Made by a program: the position numbers and the translations under genes. 41,106 nucleotides of DNA from Gammaproteobacteria bacterium. GTDB taxonomy: Bacteria; Pseudomonadota; Gammaproteobacteria; Ga0077536. The notes beneath the pieces are model-generated. The model was given only the letters and a program-made list of their open reading frames with translations, did not search any database and was not told the origin of the DNA. The stretch lies in NCBI GenBank assembly GCA_030429865.1, contig JAUIFX010000015.1, forward strand, positions 1-41,106. Direction: 5' to 3'. Positions within the stretch are counted from its first letter, which is position 1. Every line of letters begins with the position of its first letter. This document shows, in pieces, positions 31,724 to 40,264 of the stretch.

Positions 31724-32155
31724 TCAGGCGGCGATTTCCACCAGCTCGACCTCGAACACGAGGTCCTGGCCGGCCAGCGGATGATTGACGTCGAGCTTGA
31801 CCGTGTTCTCGCCGAGCTCGATCACGCGCAGGCGCATGACCTGGCCGTTCTGCCCGGTCGCCTGCAGTTCGACGCCGACCTCGAGTTCGATGGTGTCGGG
31901 AATCTGCTCGCGCTGTACTTCGTGCACCGCCTCGGCGTGGTGCGGACCGTAGGCCTCCCCGGAAGCCACGGTGACGGTCTTGGTGTCGCCGACGGCCATG
32001 CCTTCGACCTCGCGCTCCAGACCGGGAATGATGTGACCCTCGCCAATGGTGAACTCGAGCGGCTCGCGGCCGGCGGAGCTGTCGAACTGGGTGCCGTCGG
32101 TCAGGGTTCCGGTGTAGTGGATGCGAACGGTGTCGCCGGTCTTGGCTTGCGTCAT
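31724..32155 (-). CDS. SlyD-like FKBP-type peptidyl-prolyl isomerase
   Basis: 143 residues. The FKBP core is split by an insert-in-flap domain as in SlyD: GDTVRIHYTGTLTDGTQFDSS at the start, the PGLEREVEGMAVGDTKTVTVASGEAYGPHHAEAVHEVQRE segment leading into the insert, then NHPLAGQDLVFEVELVEI at the end. Proline isomerase and chaperone activity in the cytoplasm is expected. It lacks the His/Cys-rich metal-binding tail of E. coli SlyD and is closer to FkpB/SlpA-type short forms. Confidence 0.9.
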   Translation of the reverse strand: MTQAKTGDTVRIHYTGTLTDGTQFDSSAGREPLEFTIGEGHIIPGLEREVEGMAVGDTKTVTVASGEAYGPHHAEAVHEVQREQIPDTIELEVGVELQATGQNGQVMRLRVIELGENTVKLDVNHPLAGQDLVFEVELVEIAA

Positions 32156-32454
32156 GAATGGCCCTCTCGGATTGAAGAAATGGCTGATGACCGGCCGCCG
32201 GCGTGCGCTGGACGCCGGCCGCGCGGTTGCGATACGAGCCCCGTCAGGCTAGCACAAGCCGCCGGCACGTGCCGGGAGCCGGCCCGCCGCACGGGCCATG
32301 CCGCGTCGTGGGCGAGAGGGACATCGCGCGAGGGCGTCGCGTACGCCTGCCGCGGCGCGGGGCCCGGGAGCGCCCATCGCGGACTACCCGTGATGACACT
32401 TCGGCGCCCTGCCGCCGAGCACCCGCTCGCCATCGCCTCGGAGGTTCGACGACG
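32156..32454. other. Intergenic stretch of 299 bases
   Basis: No gene is supported. It contains a hairpin (GCCGGCGT at 32197-32204 and ACGCCGGC at 32212-32219) near the SlyD-like start and otherwise nothing I recognise. Confidence 0.3.
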
Positions 32455-33042
32455 GTGAAGGACATCGCGTCCCTGGTCTCCGCCAACGCACTCGCACTCG
32501 GCATCGCGCTCGCGGCCGGCTGGAGCGCGCCGGCGCTGATGCTCGTGTACTGGGCGCAGAGCGTGATCATCGGCCTGGCGTACGTCATGCGCATGCTCTC
32601 GCTGCAACGCTTCTCGACCGACGGGCTGAAAATGAACGGGCGCCCGGTGCCCGCCACGCCTGCCGCCCGCCTGCGCGTGGTCGTCTTTTTCGCATTCCAC
32701 TACGGCGTCTTCCACGCCGTCTACCTCGCTTTCCTGCTTGGCGAGGGTGGCGCGGTGTTCGATCGCTGGCTCGCCGTCGCGGTGGTCGCCTTCGTCCTCA
32801 ACCACGCCTATTCCTACCGCTACAACCGCGCCCTCGACCGCCGCGGCGAGCCCAACCTGGGCACGCTGATGTTCACCCCCTACCTGCGCATCGTGCCGAT
32901 GCACCTGACGCTCATTCTCGGCGGCTTGCTCGGCACCGGCACCACCACGCTGCTGCTGTTCGGTATGCTCAAGACCGTTGCCGACGTCGCCATGCACGTC
33001 GCCGAGCACCGGCAACTGCGCCGTGCGCCGGCGCCCCCTTGA
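32455..33042 (+). CDS. DUF6498-like integral membrane protein
   Basis: 195 residues from GTG at 32455 with GGAGG nine bases upstream. About five to six hydrophobic segments, starting with LVSANALALGIALAAGWSAPALMLVYWAQSVIIGL; the aromatic/hydrophilic YWAQSVIIG and the HAYSYRYNRALDRRGEPNLG loop are conserved-looking features of the DUF6498 family of small bacterial membrane proteins. Function unknown. Confidence 0.6.
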   Translation: MKDIASLVSANALALGIALAAGWSAPALMLVYWAQSVIIGLAYVMRMLSLQRFSTDGLKMNGRPVPATPAARLRVVVFFAFHYGVFHAVYLAFLLGEGGAVFDRWLAVAVVAFVLNHAYSYRYNRALDRRGEPNLGTLMFTPYLRIVPMHLTLILGGLLGTGTTTLLLFGMLKTVADVAMHVAEHRQLRRAPAPP

Positions 33043-33133
33043 GCCGAGGCGCGGGCGCCCGCGCGGTCTGGCGAGAGGCGCGAACGCCGCCGGCAGGCGG
33101 CGCCGTTCAGGCTGAAGTTACGGAATATCCACC

Positions 33134-33730
33134 ATGCTCACCCGTTGCACCTGCTGGGTCTTCGATCTCGACGGCACCCTGACCGTGCACCAGCACGACT
33201 TCGATGCCATTCGCGCGGCACTCGGCATTCCGCCGGGGCGCCTGATCCTCGAATACATCGACACCCTGCCCCGCGCCCGTGCCGCCCAGATGCACGAACG
33301 TCTCGCGGCCTTGGAGAGCGAGCTGTGCGCGAGCGCGCAGGCCGCACCGGGCGCCGACGCGCTGCTCGCCCTGCTGCGGGAACACGGCCGCCATTGCGGC
33401 ATCCTGACACGCAGCACGCGCGGCAATGCGCTCGCCACCCTGGCCGCGGCGGGCCTGGACGGCTACTTCGCGCCGGGGAACGTGCTCGGCCGCGACGACG
33501 CGCTGCCCAAACCGGCCGCGGACGGCATCGAGCACCTGCTCGAGCGGTGGGGCGGCGCACCCGGGCAGGGCGTGATGGTCGGCGATTTCCGGCTCGATCT
33601 CGAAACCGGGCGTCATGCCGGGGTCACCACGGTGCACGTCAACGCCGATGCGTCGCAGCAATGGCCGGAACTCACCGATTATCGCTTCGCCACGCTCGGC
33701 GAGCTGCACGCCGCGCTGTCAGCTTCCTAG
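33134..33730 (+). CDS. HAD-superfamily hydrolase (phosphatase-type)
   Basis: 198 residues. Motif I DLDGTLT at 10-16 (nucleophile and acid/base Asp), motif II Thr in ILTRST, motif III Lys in LPKPAADG and motif IV GDFRLDLETGRHAG, all present. Helical cap between motifs I and II. Resembles phosphoglycolate phosphatase/beta-phosphoglucomutase-type HADs; substrate unknown. Cytoplasmic. The start is placed after a weak AATATCCACC upstream region. Confidence 0.88.
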   Translation: MLTRCTCWVFDLDGTLTVHQHDFDAIRAALGIPPGRLILEYIDTLPRARAAQMHERLAALESELCASAQAAPGADALLALLREHGRHCGILTRSTRGNALATLAAAGLDGYFAPGNVLGRDDALPKPAADGIEHLLERWGGAPGQGVMVGDFRLDLETGRHAGVTTVHVNADASQQWPELTDYRFATLGELHAALSAS

Positions 33731-33860
33731 CGCACCTTCCCCGGGCATACCGCGAGGGGCACGCCGCGAGGGGCCACGAACGGCGCGCTCCCGGCGCCGC
33801 CCGCCCGCTGCCTGCGCCGCCGGTGACCGCACGGCACCGGGTCGGAACGGCCGGCTCTGG

Positions 33861-33866
33861 TAAAAT
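33861..33866 (+). promoter_or_regulatory. Minus-10 element upstream of the flavin monooxygenase gene
   Basis: TAAAAT at 33861-33866, 70 bases before the ATG, in the middle of very G+C-rich DNA. No good minus-35 is seen at 16-18 bp. Two copies of CCGCGAGGGGC (33750-33760 and 33764-33774) lie further upstream. Confidence 0.3.
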
Positions 33867-33935
33867 CGGGGCAATCCCGACCCGGCAGCGCACCTGCGCC
33901 GGGCGCACGAGACAGACAACGGAGCATCCCGAGGC

Positions 33936-35408
33936 ATGGGTAAGCAAGAGCAGTTTCCGCGCAATCCGCGCATCGTCGTCATCGGCGCTGGCATGGCCGG
34001 CATCCTGACCGTCATCAAGCTCGAGGAAGCCGGCTACGACGACATCATCGTGTACGAAAAGGCCGCGACGCTGGGCGGCACCTGGCGCGAGAACACCTAC
34101 CCGGGTATCGCCTGCGACGTCCCCGCCCACCTGTACACCTACTCCTTCGAACCCAATCCCGACTGGAGTCACGTATTCGCACCCGGCGACGAAATCCAGG
34201 CCTACTTCGAGCGCGTCGCGAAGAAGTACAACGTCCTGCCGCGGGTTCGATTCAATGCCGAGATCACGGACTGCGTGTTCAATGACGGCCGCTGGCAGCT
34301 CACCCTCGCCGATGGCAGCCGCGACGTCGCCGATTTCGTGATTGCCGCGACCGGGGTCCTGCACCACCCCAACTACCCGGACATCGAAGGCCTGGACAGC
34401 TTCGAGCGCGCCTGCTTCCACACCGCGCGCTGGGATCACTCGGTATCCCTGGACGACCAGCGTGTCGGCGTCATCGGTACCGGCTCGACCGCCATCCAGG
34501 TCACCTCGGCGCTGGTCGAGCGCGTCGCGAAGTACTCGCTGTTCCAGCGCACCGCGCAGTGGATCATGCCGATCGAGAACCCGGCCTACAGCGAACAGGA
34601 GCGCGAGCGGTTCCGGCGCGAACCCGAGCTGATCGCGCACATGCGCAAGGAATTCAACCACATGGCCATCGATACGCTGGCCAACGCGGTGATCGACGCC
34701 GACTCGCCGGCCATGCGGAAAATCGAGCAGACCTGCCGCGAAAACCTCGAGAACAGCGTCAAGGACGCCGAGCTGCGCGAAAAGCTCAGGCCGCACTATC
34801 GCGCGGCGTGCAAGCGCATCATCTTCTCGGAGGATTTCTACCGCGCCATCCAGCACCCCAACGCCGAGCTCGTCACGGCCGGCATCGAGCGCATCGAGCC
34901 CACGGGCGTGCGTACGCGCGACGGCCGCCTCCACGAACTCGACGTGCTGGTCCTCGCGACCGGCTTCAAGGCCGACCGCTTCATCCGCCCGGCGCGCGTG
35001 ATCGGTCGCGGCGGCGCCGATCTCGACGCGGTGTGGGCCGACCGCCCGATCGCCTACCTCTCGCTATCGATTCCGGAGTTCCCGAACTTCTTCATGCTGA
35101 ACGGCCCCAACGGCCCGGTCGGCAACTTCTCCCTGATCCAGATCGCGGAGTTCCAGGTCGGCTACATCCTGCAGCTGCTGGAGAAGATCCGCAGCGGTCA
35201 GTGCCGCGAGATCAGCGCCAGCGCCAGCGCCACGGCCGAATTCGACCGCGAGCGGGTCGCGGCGGCGAAAAAGAGCATCTGGGCGACGGGTTGCAAGAGC
35301 TGGTACCTGGACAAGTTCGGCGTGCCGGCGAGCTGGCCGTGGACCTACGCGCGATTCGCCGAGGAAATGGAGGCGCCCAGGCTCGAAGCCTACGAGCTGG
35401 TCAGCTAG
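33936..35408 (+). CDS. Flavin-containing monooxygenase, Baeyer-Villiger type
   Basis: 490 residues. FAD-binding Rossmann motif GAGMAG at 17-22 (IVVIGAGMAGILTVIKLEEAG), LGGTWRENTYPGIACDVPAHLYTYSF typical of type I BVMOs, a second Rossmann motif VIGTGSTAIQ (about 176-185) for NADPH, and the fingerprint region F156-x5-H162-x3-W166-D167, where the usual Gly of F-x-G is Arg158. Residues near the C-terminus (NGPNGPVGNFSLI) also match the family. Oxidises ketones or soft nucleophiles with O2 and NADPH. No catabolic operon is adjacent. Confidence 0.88.
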   Translation: MGKQEQFPRNPRIVVIGAGMAGILTVIKLEEAGYDDIIVYEKAATLGGTWRENTYPGIACDVPAHLYTYSFEPNPDWSHVFAPGDEIQAYFERVAKKYNVLPRVRFNAEITDCVFNDGRWQLTLADGSRDVADFVIAATGVLHHPNYPDIEGLDSFERACFHTARWDHSVSLDDQRVGVIGTGSTAIQVTSALVERVAKYSLFQRTAQWIMPIENPAYSEQERERFRREPELIAHMRKEFNHMAIDTLANAVIDADSPAMRKIEQTCRENLENSVKDAELREKLRPHYRAACKRIIFSEDFYRAIQHPNAELVTAGIERIEPTGVRTRDGRLHELDVLVLATGFKADRFIRPARVIGRGGADLDAVWADRPIAYLSLSIPEFPNFFMLNGPNGPVGNFSLIQIAEFQVGYILQLLEKIRSGQCREISASASATAEFDRERVAAAKKSIWATGCKSWYLDKFGVPASWPWTYARFAEEMEAPRLEAYELVS

Positions 35409-35506
35409 GGAGATGCCGGACCCGGGGCGGCGCCGGCGCCGCTCAAGCTGCTCGGTGCGACCCACCGACCCGGCTTCGCCGGCGCGAAGGCGCGCGTGGG
35501 CGGCCC

Positions 35507-35920
35507 TCAGGGCCGCAGCGTGGCCATGACGAAGCCGACCAGGCCGAGCGGAAACAGCATCAGGATGGTCCGCAGGGCATCGCCCAGGCGCCGGCATTCC
35601 GCGTCGTGGAGCATCTGGAAGCGCCCGCCGGCAATGAACTCGAGCAGGTTGGTCACACGGCGCAGCTGCTCGGGACGGTAGCGCGCTCGATCTTCGCGCT
35701 CGTCGCTGCGTACCGCCACCGGCATGCGGCCACCATCACGCGCCTCGGCGGGAATGTTCCAGAACAGGACGCGCAGCACCGGGTGACCCAGGCGCGCGTA
35801 GATTTCCGGTTCGCGCGCCGACAGGCAGACCAGCAACCGCCCCATCACCACGAGCCAGCAGGCGGCAAGCACCAGCAGGAGGGTGAACGGCAGCACGAGT
35901 TCGGTCATCGGCAGATTCAT
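35507..35920 (-). CDS. UspB-like two-helix membrane protein
   Basis: 137 residues from ATG at 35920. One hydrophobic segment near the N-terminus (LVLPFTLLLVLAACWLVV), a hydrophilic middle, and a second near the C-terminus (LRTILMLFPLGLVGFVMATL). The order EPEIYARLG, then FIAGGRFQMLHDAECRRLGDALR before the last helix, parallels E. coli universal stress protein B (PLLYQYVD... and RYRDHHDDEFIRRCERVR), but similarity is low and the protein is longer than UspB (111 residues). Function unknown. Confidence 0.45.
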   Translation of the reverse strand: MNLPMTELVLPFTLLLVLAACWLVVMGRLLVCLSAREPEIYARLGHPVLRVLFWNIPAEARDGGRMPVAVRSDEREDRARYRPEQLRRVTNLLEFIAGGRFQMLHDAECRRLGDALRTILMLFPLGLVGFVMATLRP

Positions 35921-36201
35921 GGACTCTCTCGGACGTTGTATCGGCGTACGGGCGGCAGGGCTTTAAGCAATCCGCGGATACGCGGCCGCGCACCCTCCAT
36001 GCGTGGGCTTGCGCGCCCCGGGGGTGCTCGCTCGTGGCGCTCTGAAGCCGTGTCGACTTTGAGTCCTAGATTGGCATCGAGTTCAGCCGGGCGCAATGGC
36101 ACGTGCGGCACCGTGCCCCGGACTCCGGGGCGCGGCCGCGGGCAGCACCGGGCCGGGGCGGGGCCCCGGGAACAGGCGGCGCCGGTGGGTGTGGGACGCG
36201 A

Positions 36202-37041
36202 TCACTCCTGCGCCAGGGTGCTGATGATGTAGCCGCCCGAACGTTCGTCGAGCTCGAGTTCCAACGCACCGCGCGCCTGCGCCTCCTCGAGCAGCTTGTT
36301 GAACGAACGCACGCCGTAATAGCTCTCGTTGAACTCCGGCCGGCGGCGCTTGAGCGCCTGCTTGACCATCGACCCCCACAGGTTGTCGTCCTCGCCGCGC
36401 TCCTCGAGCAGCGCTTCGGCCGTTTCGACGACGAGATCGATGGCGCCCTGCAGGCGATCTTCCATCTTGTCCTCGTCCGGCTTGTCGTCACCCTTGCCCT
36501 TGGCCTGGTCCTTGGACGCGGTCTTCTTCGTTGGCCGGCGGCGGCTGCGCTTCTTGGTCTCGTCCTGGCGTACGAGGTCGTCGTAGAAGATGAACTCGTC
36601 GCAGTTCGCGATCAGGAGGTCGGACGTCGAATTCTTCACCCCCACGCCGATGACGGTCTTGGCGTTCTCGCGCAGTTTCGACACCAGCGGCGAGAAATCC
36701 GAGTCGCCGCTGATGATGACGAAGGTATCGACATGCGACTTCGTGTAACAGAGATCGAGCGCATCGACGACCATGCGGATGTCGGCGGAGTTCTTGCCCG
36801 ATTGCCGGGCATGGGGAATCTCGATGAGCTCGAAGGCCGCTTCGTGCATCGGCGCCTTGAATTCCTTGTAGCGTTCCCAGTCGCAATAAGCCTTCTTGAC
36901 GACGATGCTGCCCTTGACGAGCAGCCGTTCGAGCACGCGCTTGATATCGAAGCGCGCGTAGTTGGCGTCGCGCACGCCGAGCGCGACGTTCTCGAAGTCG
37001 CAGAACAGCGCCAGGTTCCTGTGAATGTAGTCTTGAGCCAT
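36202..37041 (-). CDS. NYN (PIN-like) domain protein with C-terminal OST-HTH/LOTUS domain
   Basis: 279 residues. N-terminal NYN nuclease fold: LFCDFENVALG with the first catalytic Asp, KSADIRMVVDALDL-like NSADIRMVVDALDL, TFVIISGDSDFSPLVSKLRE with the acidic SGDSDF, and VIGVGVKNSTSDLLIANCDEFIFYD. A Lys/Arg/Asp-rich linker (about 160-195) leads to an OST-HTH/LOTUS domain (about 200-275, WGSMVKQALKRRRPEFNESYYGVRSFNKLLEEA). Family members are predicted RNA-binding ribonucleases related to LabA. GGAGG lies 6 bases before the ATG. Confidence 0.88.
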   Translation of the reverse strand: MAQDYIHRNLALFCDFENVALGVRDANYARFDIKRVLERLLVKGSIVVKKAYCDWERYKEFKAPMHEAAFELIEIPHARQSGKNSADIRMVVDALDLCYTKSHVDTFVIISGDSDFSPLVSKLRENAKTVIGVGVKNSTSDLLIANCDEFIFYDDLVRQDETKKRSRRRPTKKTASKDQAKGKGDDKPDEDKMEDRLQGAIDLVVETAEALLEERGEDDNLWGSMVKQALKRRRPEFNESYYGVRSFNKLLEEAQARGALELELDERSGGYIISTLAQE

Positions 37042-37252
37042 GGGCTCCTCCGGGGCTCAGCGCCCGCTGGGGCAGAACGAGACGTCACCGGCGCCCGCCG
37101 CCGTGGCGCCGTCGGCGTCGGTGCGGAACGTCGCGTGAAATCGATTGACCGGTGCCGACAGGCTGACCGTCGCACGGCAAGCCGAGCGTACAGCGCATCG
37201 TCGACGCGGCTGTCACGCGCCAGCGTATAGACGGCATCGCGTACTGACAAGC

Positions 37253-37277
37253 AGGCCGGCGGCGGCCGGCCTATACT
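37253..37277 (+). promoter_or_regulatory. Promoter with operator-like palindrome for the EthD gene
   Basis: Perfect inverted repeat AGGCCGGC (37253-37260) / GCCGGCCT (37265-37272) abuts and overlaps the minus-10 TATACT at 37272-37277. A CTGACA at 37244-37249 is a poor minus-35 because the spacing is 22 bp. A protein bound to the palindrome would block this promoter. Confidence 0.35.
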
Positions 37278-37307
37278 GGAGCGCTGCCGACCGCGGAAGA
37301 GACATTC

Positions 37308-37649
37308 ATGATCAAGCTGACCATCTGCGCCGTACGCAAGCCCGGCATGTCCCACGAAGAATTCGATCACTACTGGCGCGAAGAGCACGGCCCGCTGATC
37401 CGCAGCGTGACCGAGTTCAACCGCCACGTGCGACGCTACGTGCAGTGTCACCGCATCAGCGCCGGCGACGCCTTCGGCACCAGCGGCGGCTGGGACGGCA
37501 TTGCGGAACTCTGGTTCGACGACGTCGCTGACATGCAACGTGCGTTCAGCGAACCGCGTTACCTCGAGATCATCCGCCCCGACGAGCTCAAGTTCGTCGA
37601 CATCGAACGCTGCCTGTCCTACGTCAGCGAGGAGCTCGAGGTTATCTGA
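37308..37649 (+). CDS. EthD-domain protein
   Basis: 113 residues. Dimeric alpha/beta-barrel with the EthD signature: IKLTICAVRKPGMSHEEFDHYWREEHGPLIRS (about 2-33), HRISAGDAFG and GIAELWFDDVADMQRAFSEPRYLEIIRPDELKFVD. Related proteins are involved in degradation of ethyl tert-butyl ether or cyclise polyketide-like intermediates; the specific role here is unknown. The final 31 bases overlap the convergent transporter gene. Confidence 0.88.
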   Translation: MIKLTICAVRKPGMSHEEFDHYWREEHGPLIRSVTEFNRHVRRYVQCHRISAGDAFGTSGGWDGIAELWFDDVADMQRAFSEPRYLEIIRPDELKFVDIERCLSYVSEELEVI

Positions 37650-38254
37650 CCGCGTGCACGGCCGCCCCCACCGGGGAGCAGCCGGGGCAGTTCGCGCCAG
37701 GCGCCGCCGACCAGCAGCGCGGCGACGCCAAGCGCGAGCGCGGCGTCGACCCAGACGTATCCCGTCAATAGCATCGCAACGCCGGCACCGGCCGTGGACA
37801 GGCACAAAGCGACATCACCGACGTTGTGCAGGTAGGCGAGCCGCACCGAACGGTCGTGTCGCGCGGCCTCGCGCAGAGCCAGCGCGACCGCCGCGTTGCC
37901 GAGCGCCGCGGCGAGCCCGGCAGCGAGCGTCAGCTCGGCGACGACGGGCGGCGAGGCGGCGAACCGCTCGAGTGCGAAGCCGGCGATAGTCAGCGCGACG
38001 AGCAGAATACCCACCGTGTTCAGGAGATTGGCGAACACACGCAGCCTACCGGCGCGCTCGCCCTCGGCGCAGGCCAGCCACAGGCATAGGAGCGCGAGTT
38101 CGTCGCCGCCGTTGTGCACGGCGTCCACCACTACGGCGAGGCTGTTGGCTTGCCAGCCGAGCAGGATCTCGCCGAGGCAGACCAGGGTATTCGCCAGGAG
38201 CGCGAGGGCGAGCGCGGTGCGTGTACGCGGAGGTCGAGCGGTCGCGGCGAGCAT
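37619..38254 (-). CDS. Small cation diffusion facilitator-type transporter
   Basis: 211 residues from ATG at 38254 (GTG at 38266 would add four). About six hydrophobic segments. DAVHNGGDELAL and YLHNVGDVALC are the paired HxxxD motifs of the CDF (CzcD/ZitB) zinc site in helices two and five. The cytoplasmic C-terminal domain (about 80 residues) of most CDF proteins is absent; the chain ends soon after the last helix with a short Gly/Arg tail. The 3' end overlaps the convergent EthD gene by 31 bases. Metal specificity unknown. Confidence 0.78.
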   Translation of the reverse strand: MLAATARPPRTRTALALALLANTLVCLGEILLGWQANSLAVVVDAVHNGGDELALLCLWLACAEGERAGRLRVFANLLNTVGILLVALTIAGFALERFAASPPVVAELTLAAGLAAALGNAAVALALREAARHDRSVRLAYLHNVGDVALCLSTAGAGVAMLLTGYVWVDAALALGVAALLVGGAWRELPRLLPGGGGRARGQITSSSSLT

Positions 38255-38446
38255 TGAGGATATCACTAGCTGACGTCGCCGGATTGCATCACGCGCGGAT
38301 TACGCCCGTATGAAGAAGGCGTTGAGCAACTCGCCGCGCTGCCCGGCAGCGACGCTGCGTGTCTTTGCGCGATACACACTTGTCGTGCATCAGCTGCGCT
38401 TCTCGAACGATGCACACCGTGCCCAGGGGCCGGTCCGCTCGCGTGT

Positions 38447-39004
38447 TCAGCGCTTGCTCGAGCGGCACGCCACGGCAACCACGCCGAGGGCCAGCAGCGC
38501 ACCGGCAGGCCACGGCAGCAGCGGCACCTGCCTAACCGCCGTCGGTGATGCGGGTGGAGACGAGCGCTCGTAGACGAAGCCACCGCAGCAGCTGATATCC
38601 CACTGGGTGAAGCGAACGTCGATGTAGATGTCCTCCGCGATCAGGTGCACCACCCCGTCGATACCGACGTAGCCCGGCGGCTGCCGGCCCACGGCGTCGG
38701 CCCACGGCAGGAAGCTGAGCGTCTCGACGCCGTCGGCAATGGTACCGCCGAAGGCCCATTCCGTCCCTGCGGGCGAAGAGAAGCCGGCAAAGTCGTAGCC
38801 AGCTTCGACGTGCGCGTTGTACAAGCCGCCGGCATTGCCTCGCGTGATCCAGACGGTGTCTGTCAAGCGATCCTGGTTCGCAGCGAGGCCCGGATCCACC
38901 GAGCCCGCCTTGGTAAAGGTGACGGTCGGTCCCGTCCAGAACGTGGCGGCCCCGGCCGGCAACGGCAGCAACAGACACAGCAGCAGGCAGGCAATCAGAG
39001 GCAT
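38447..39004 (-). CDS. Secreted protein with C-terminal VPLLP-type sorting tail
   Basis: 185 residues. Signal peptide MPLIACLLLCLLLPLPAGA. The mature part is beta-rich with Trp/Tyr/Gly and a CC pair (DISCCGGFVYERSS). The C-terminus VPLLPWPAGALLALGVVAVA followed by CRSSKR is a short motif, one membrane helix and a basic end, resembling exosortase-type sorting signals. Its start lies 3 bases from the stop of the upstream cytochrome c peroxidase gene, so the two are one transcription unit. I do not recognise the central domain. Confidence 0.7.
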   Translation of the reverse strand: MPLIACLLLCLLLPLPAGAATFWTGPTVTFTKAGSVDPGLAANQDRLTDTVWITRGNAGGLYNAHVEAGYDFAGFSSPAGTEWAFGGTIADGVETLSFLPWADAVGRQPPGYVGIDGVVHLIAEDIYIDVRFTQWDISCCGGFVYERSSPPASPTAVRQVPLLPWPAGALLALGVVAVACRSSKR

Positions 39005-39007
39005 GGT

Positions 39008-40108
39008 TCAACGCTCCATTCGTTGATTGATGAGGATCAGCGCACCGGCGAGAAACAACATGGCGAAGACAGGCAGTACGGGTACCTGCACGGCCGGGGT
39101 GGCAGCATCTTCGACGACCACCGGCTGCACCTCCGGCAGCTCGCCGGTCAACGCTTCGAGAAACGCGACCAGGTCGGAGACCGCGTCGTCGTCCAGGGTC
39201 AGGCCGAGCTGCACCTGGGCGATGACGCGCACCGCTTCGGGCAAGGTGGCGACAGCGCCGTTATGAAAGTACGGCGCCGTCAGGGCGACGTTGCGTAAGC
39301 TCGGCACCTTGTACTTGTGGCGATCGGACGGCATACCCGTAACCTCGAAGCGGCCGGTGTCGGCGAGCAGATCGTATTGCGCGACGTAGGCACTGTTCGT
39401 GAAGCGCGGGAAGCGTTGCAGGAAAGGCGCACCGTCCGGCTGCGGTGGGCCCGCAAAATGCGCACCGGCGTGGCAGGTGGTGCAGCCGATGCTCGCGAAG
39501 CGGTTCATGCCCGCGATCTGTTGCGCGGTGAGCGCGGCGAGGTCGCCGTTGACGTAACGGTCAAACGGGCTGTTCGGCGTCAATAGCGTGCGTTCGAACG
39601 CGGCGATCGCCTGCGCCACACGCTCGATGGTGATGGCCGAACCAGCGCCGAAGGCCGCATCGAATAGCGCGCGATAGCCGGCGAGCAATTCGAGCGTCGC
39701 GACGACCTCGCTGTGCGAGAGATTGCCCATCTCGACCGGGTTGACCATCGGCCCCAGCGCCTGGTCTTCGAGGCTCGCTGCGCGGCCGTCCCAGAACTGC
39801 GCAGAGAAGAAAGCGGCATTCAGGACGGTCGGCGCGTTGCGCGTACCGGTCGCTCCACCGATCCCGAGCGATACGGGCCGATCGTCATCACCGCCGAGGG
39901 CGGGGACATGGCACGAGGCGCAGGCAACGGTGCCGTCGGCGGAAAGGCGCGTGTCGAAAAAGAGTGCGTTACCGAGCGTGACCCTGGCCGGCGTGGTGGG
40001 ATTGTCCGGCGGTGCCGGCGCGACGGCCGGCAAGCTGTCCCAGGCGCTCGCGACCTGACCAAGCGCGATGGTGAGAAGGGCAATCGCGCAGCACGCAAAC
40101 GACCTCAT
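39008..40108 (-). CDS. Di-haem cytochrome c peroxidase/MauG family protein with C-terminal membrane tail
   Basis: 366 residues from ATG at 40108 with GGAGAGG upstream. Signal peptide (SFACCAIALLTIALGQVASA), then two c-type haem sites CASCH (63-67) and CTTCH (209-213), with LGNALFFDTRLSADGTVACASCH, RNAPTVLNAAFFSAQFWDGRA, and VPSLRNVALTAPYFHNGAVATL typical of bacterial cytochrome c peroxidases. Periplasmic, probably reducing H2O2 or oxidising a substrate. The tail VPVLPVFAMLFLAGALILIN followed by QRMER is an extra membrane/sorting segment. Upstream lies a 9-of-10 FNR/ANR box, fitting known control of such peroxidases. Confidence 0.88.
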   Translation of the reverse strand: MRSFACCAIALLTIALGQVASAWDSLPAVAPAPPDNPTTPARVTLGNALFFDTRLSADGTVACASCHVPALGGDDDRPVSLGIGGATGTRNAPTVLNAAFFSAQFWDGRAASLEDQALGPMVNPVEMGNLSHSEVVATLELLAGYRALFDAAFGAGSAITIERVAQAIAAFERTLLTPNSPFDRYVNGDLAALTAQQIAGMNRFASIGCTTCHAGAHFAGPPQPDGAPFLQRFPRFTNSAYVAQYDLLADTGRFEVTGMPSDRHKYKVPSLRNVALTAPYFHNGAVATLPEAVRVIAQVQLGLTLDDDAVSDLVAFLEALTGELPEVQPVVVEDAATPAVQVPVLPVFAMLFLAGALILINQRMER

Positions 40109-40193
40109 CGAGCCTCTCCCTGATCGTGACCGTCGCGATTGTCCTCGCGGATTATTGCGGCCCCGTGCCAGTTCCGTGTCATCCCGGTCCGGC

Positions 40194-40207
40194 CTGATCG
40201 GGATCAA
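40194..40207 (-). promoter_or_regulatory. FNR/ANR-type box upstream of cytochrome c peroxidase
   Basis: CTGATCGGGATCAA on the plus strand (TTGATCCCGATCAG on the minus strand) matches TTGAT-N4-ATCAA at 9 of 10 positions, 92 bases from the peroxidase start. An AATAAT at 40156-40151 on the minus strand could be the minus-10, but the spacing is not a standard class I or II value. Confidence 0.5.
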
Positions 40208-40264
40208 GTCCGCGAACCATGAGCGGGCATCGCGGCGAGACGACCTCATGGCGGTTTTCCATAA

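Noticed and set aside
33750-33774. Two CCGCGAGGGGC copies before the flavin monooxygenase gene
   Set aside because: Short and of low complexity for such G+C-rich DNA; no regulator or promoter relation is evident.
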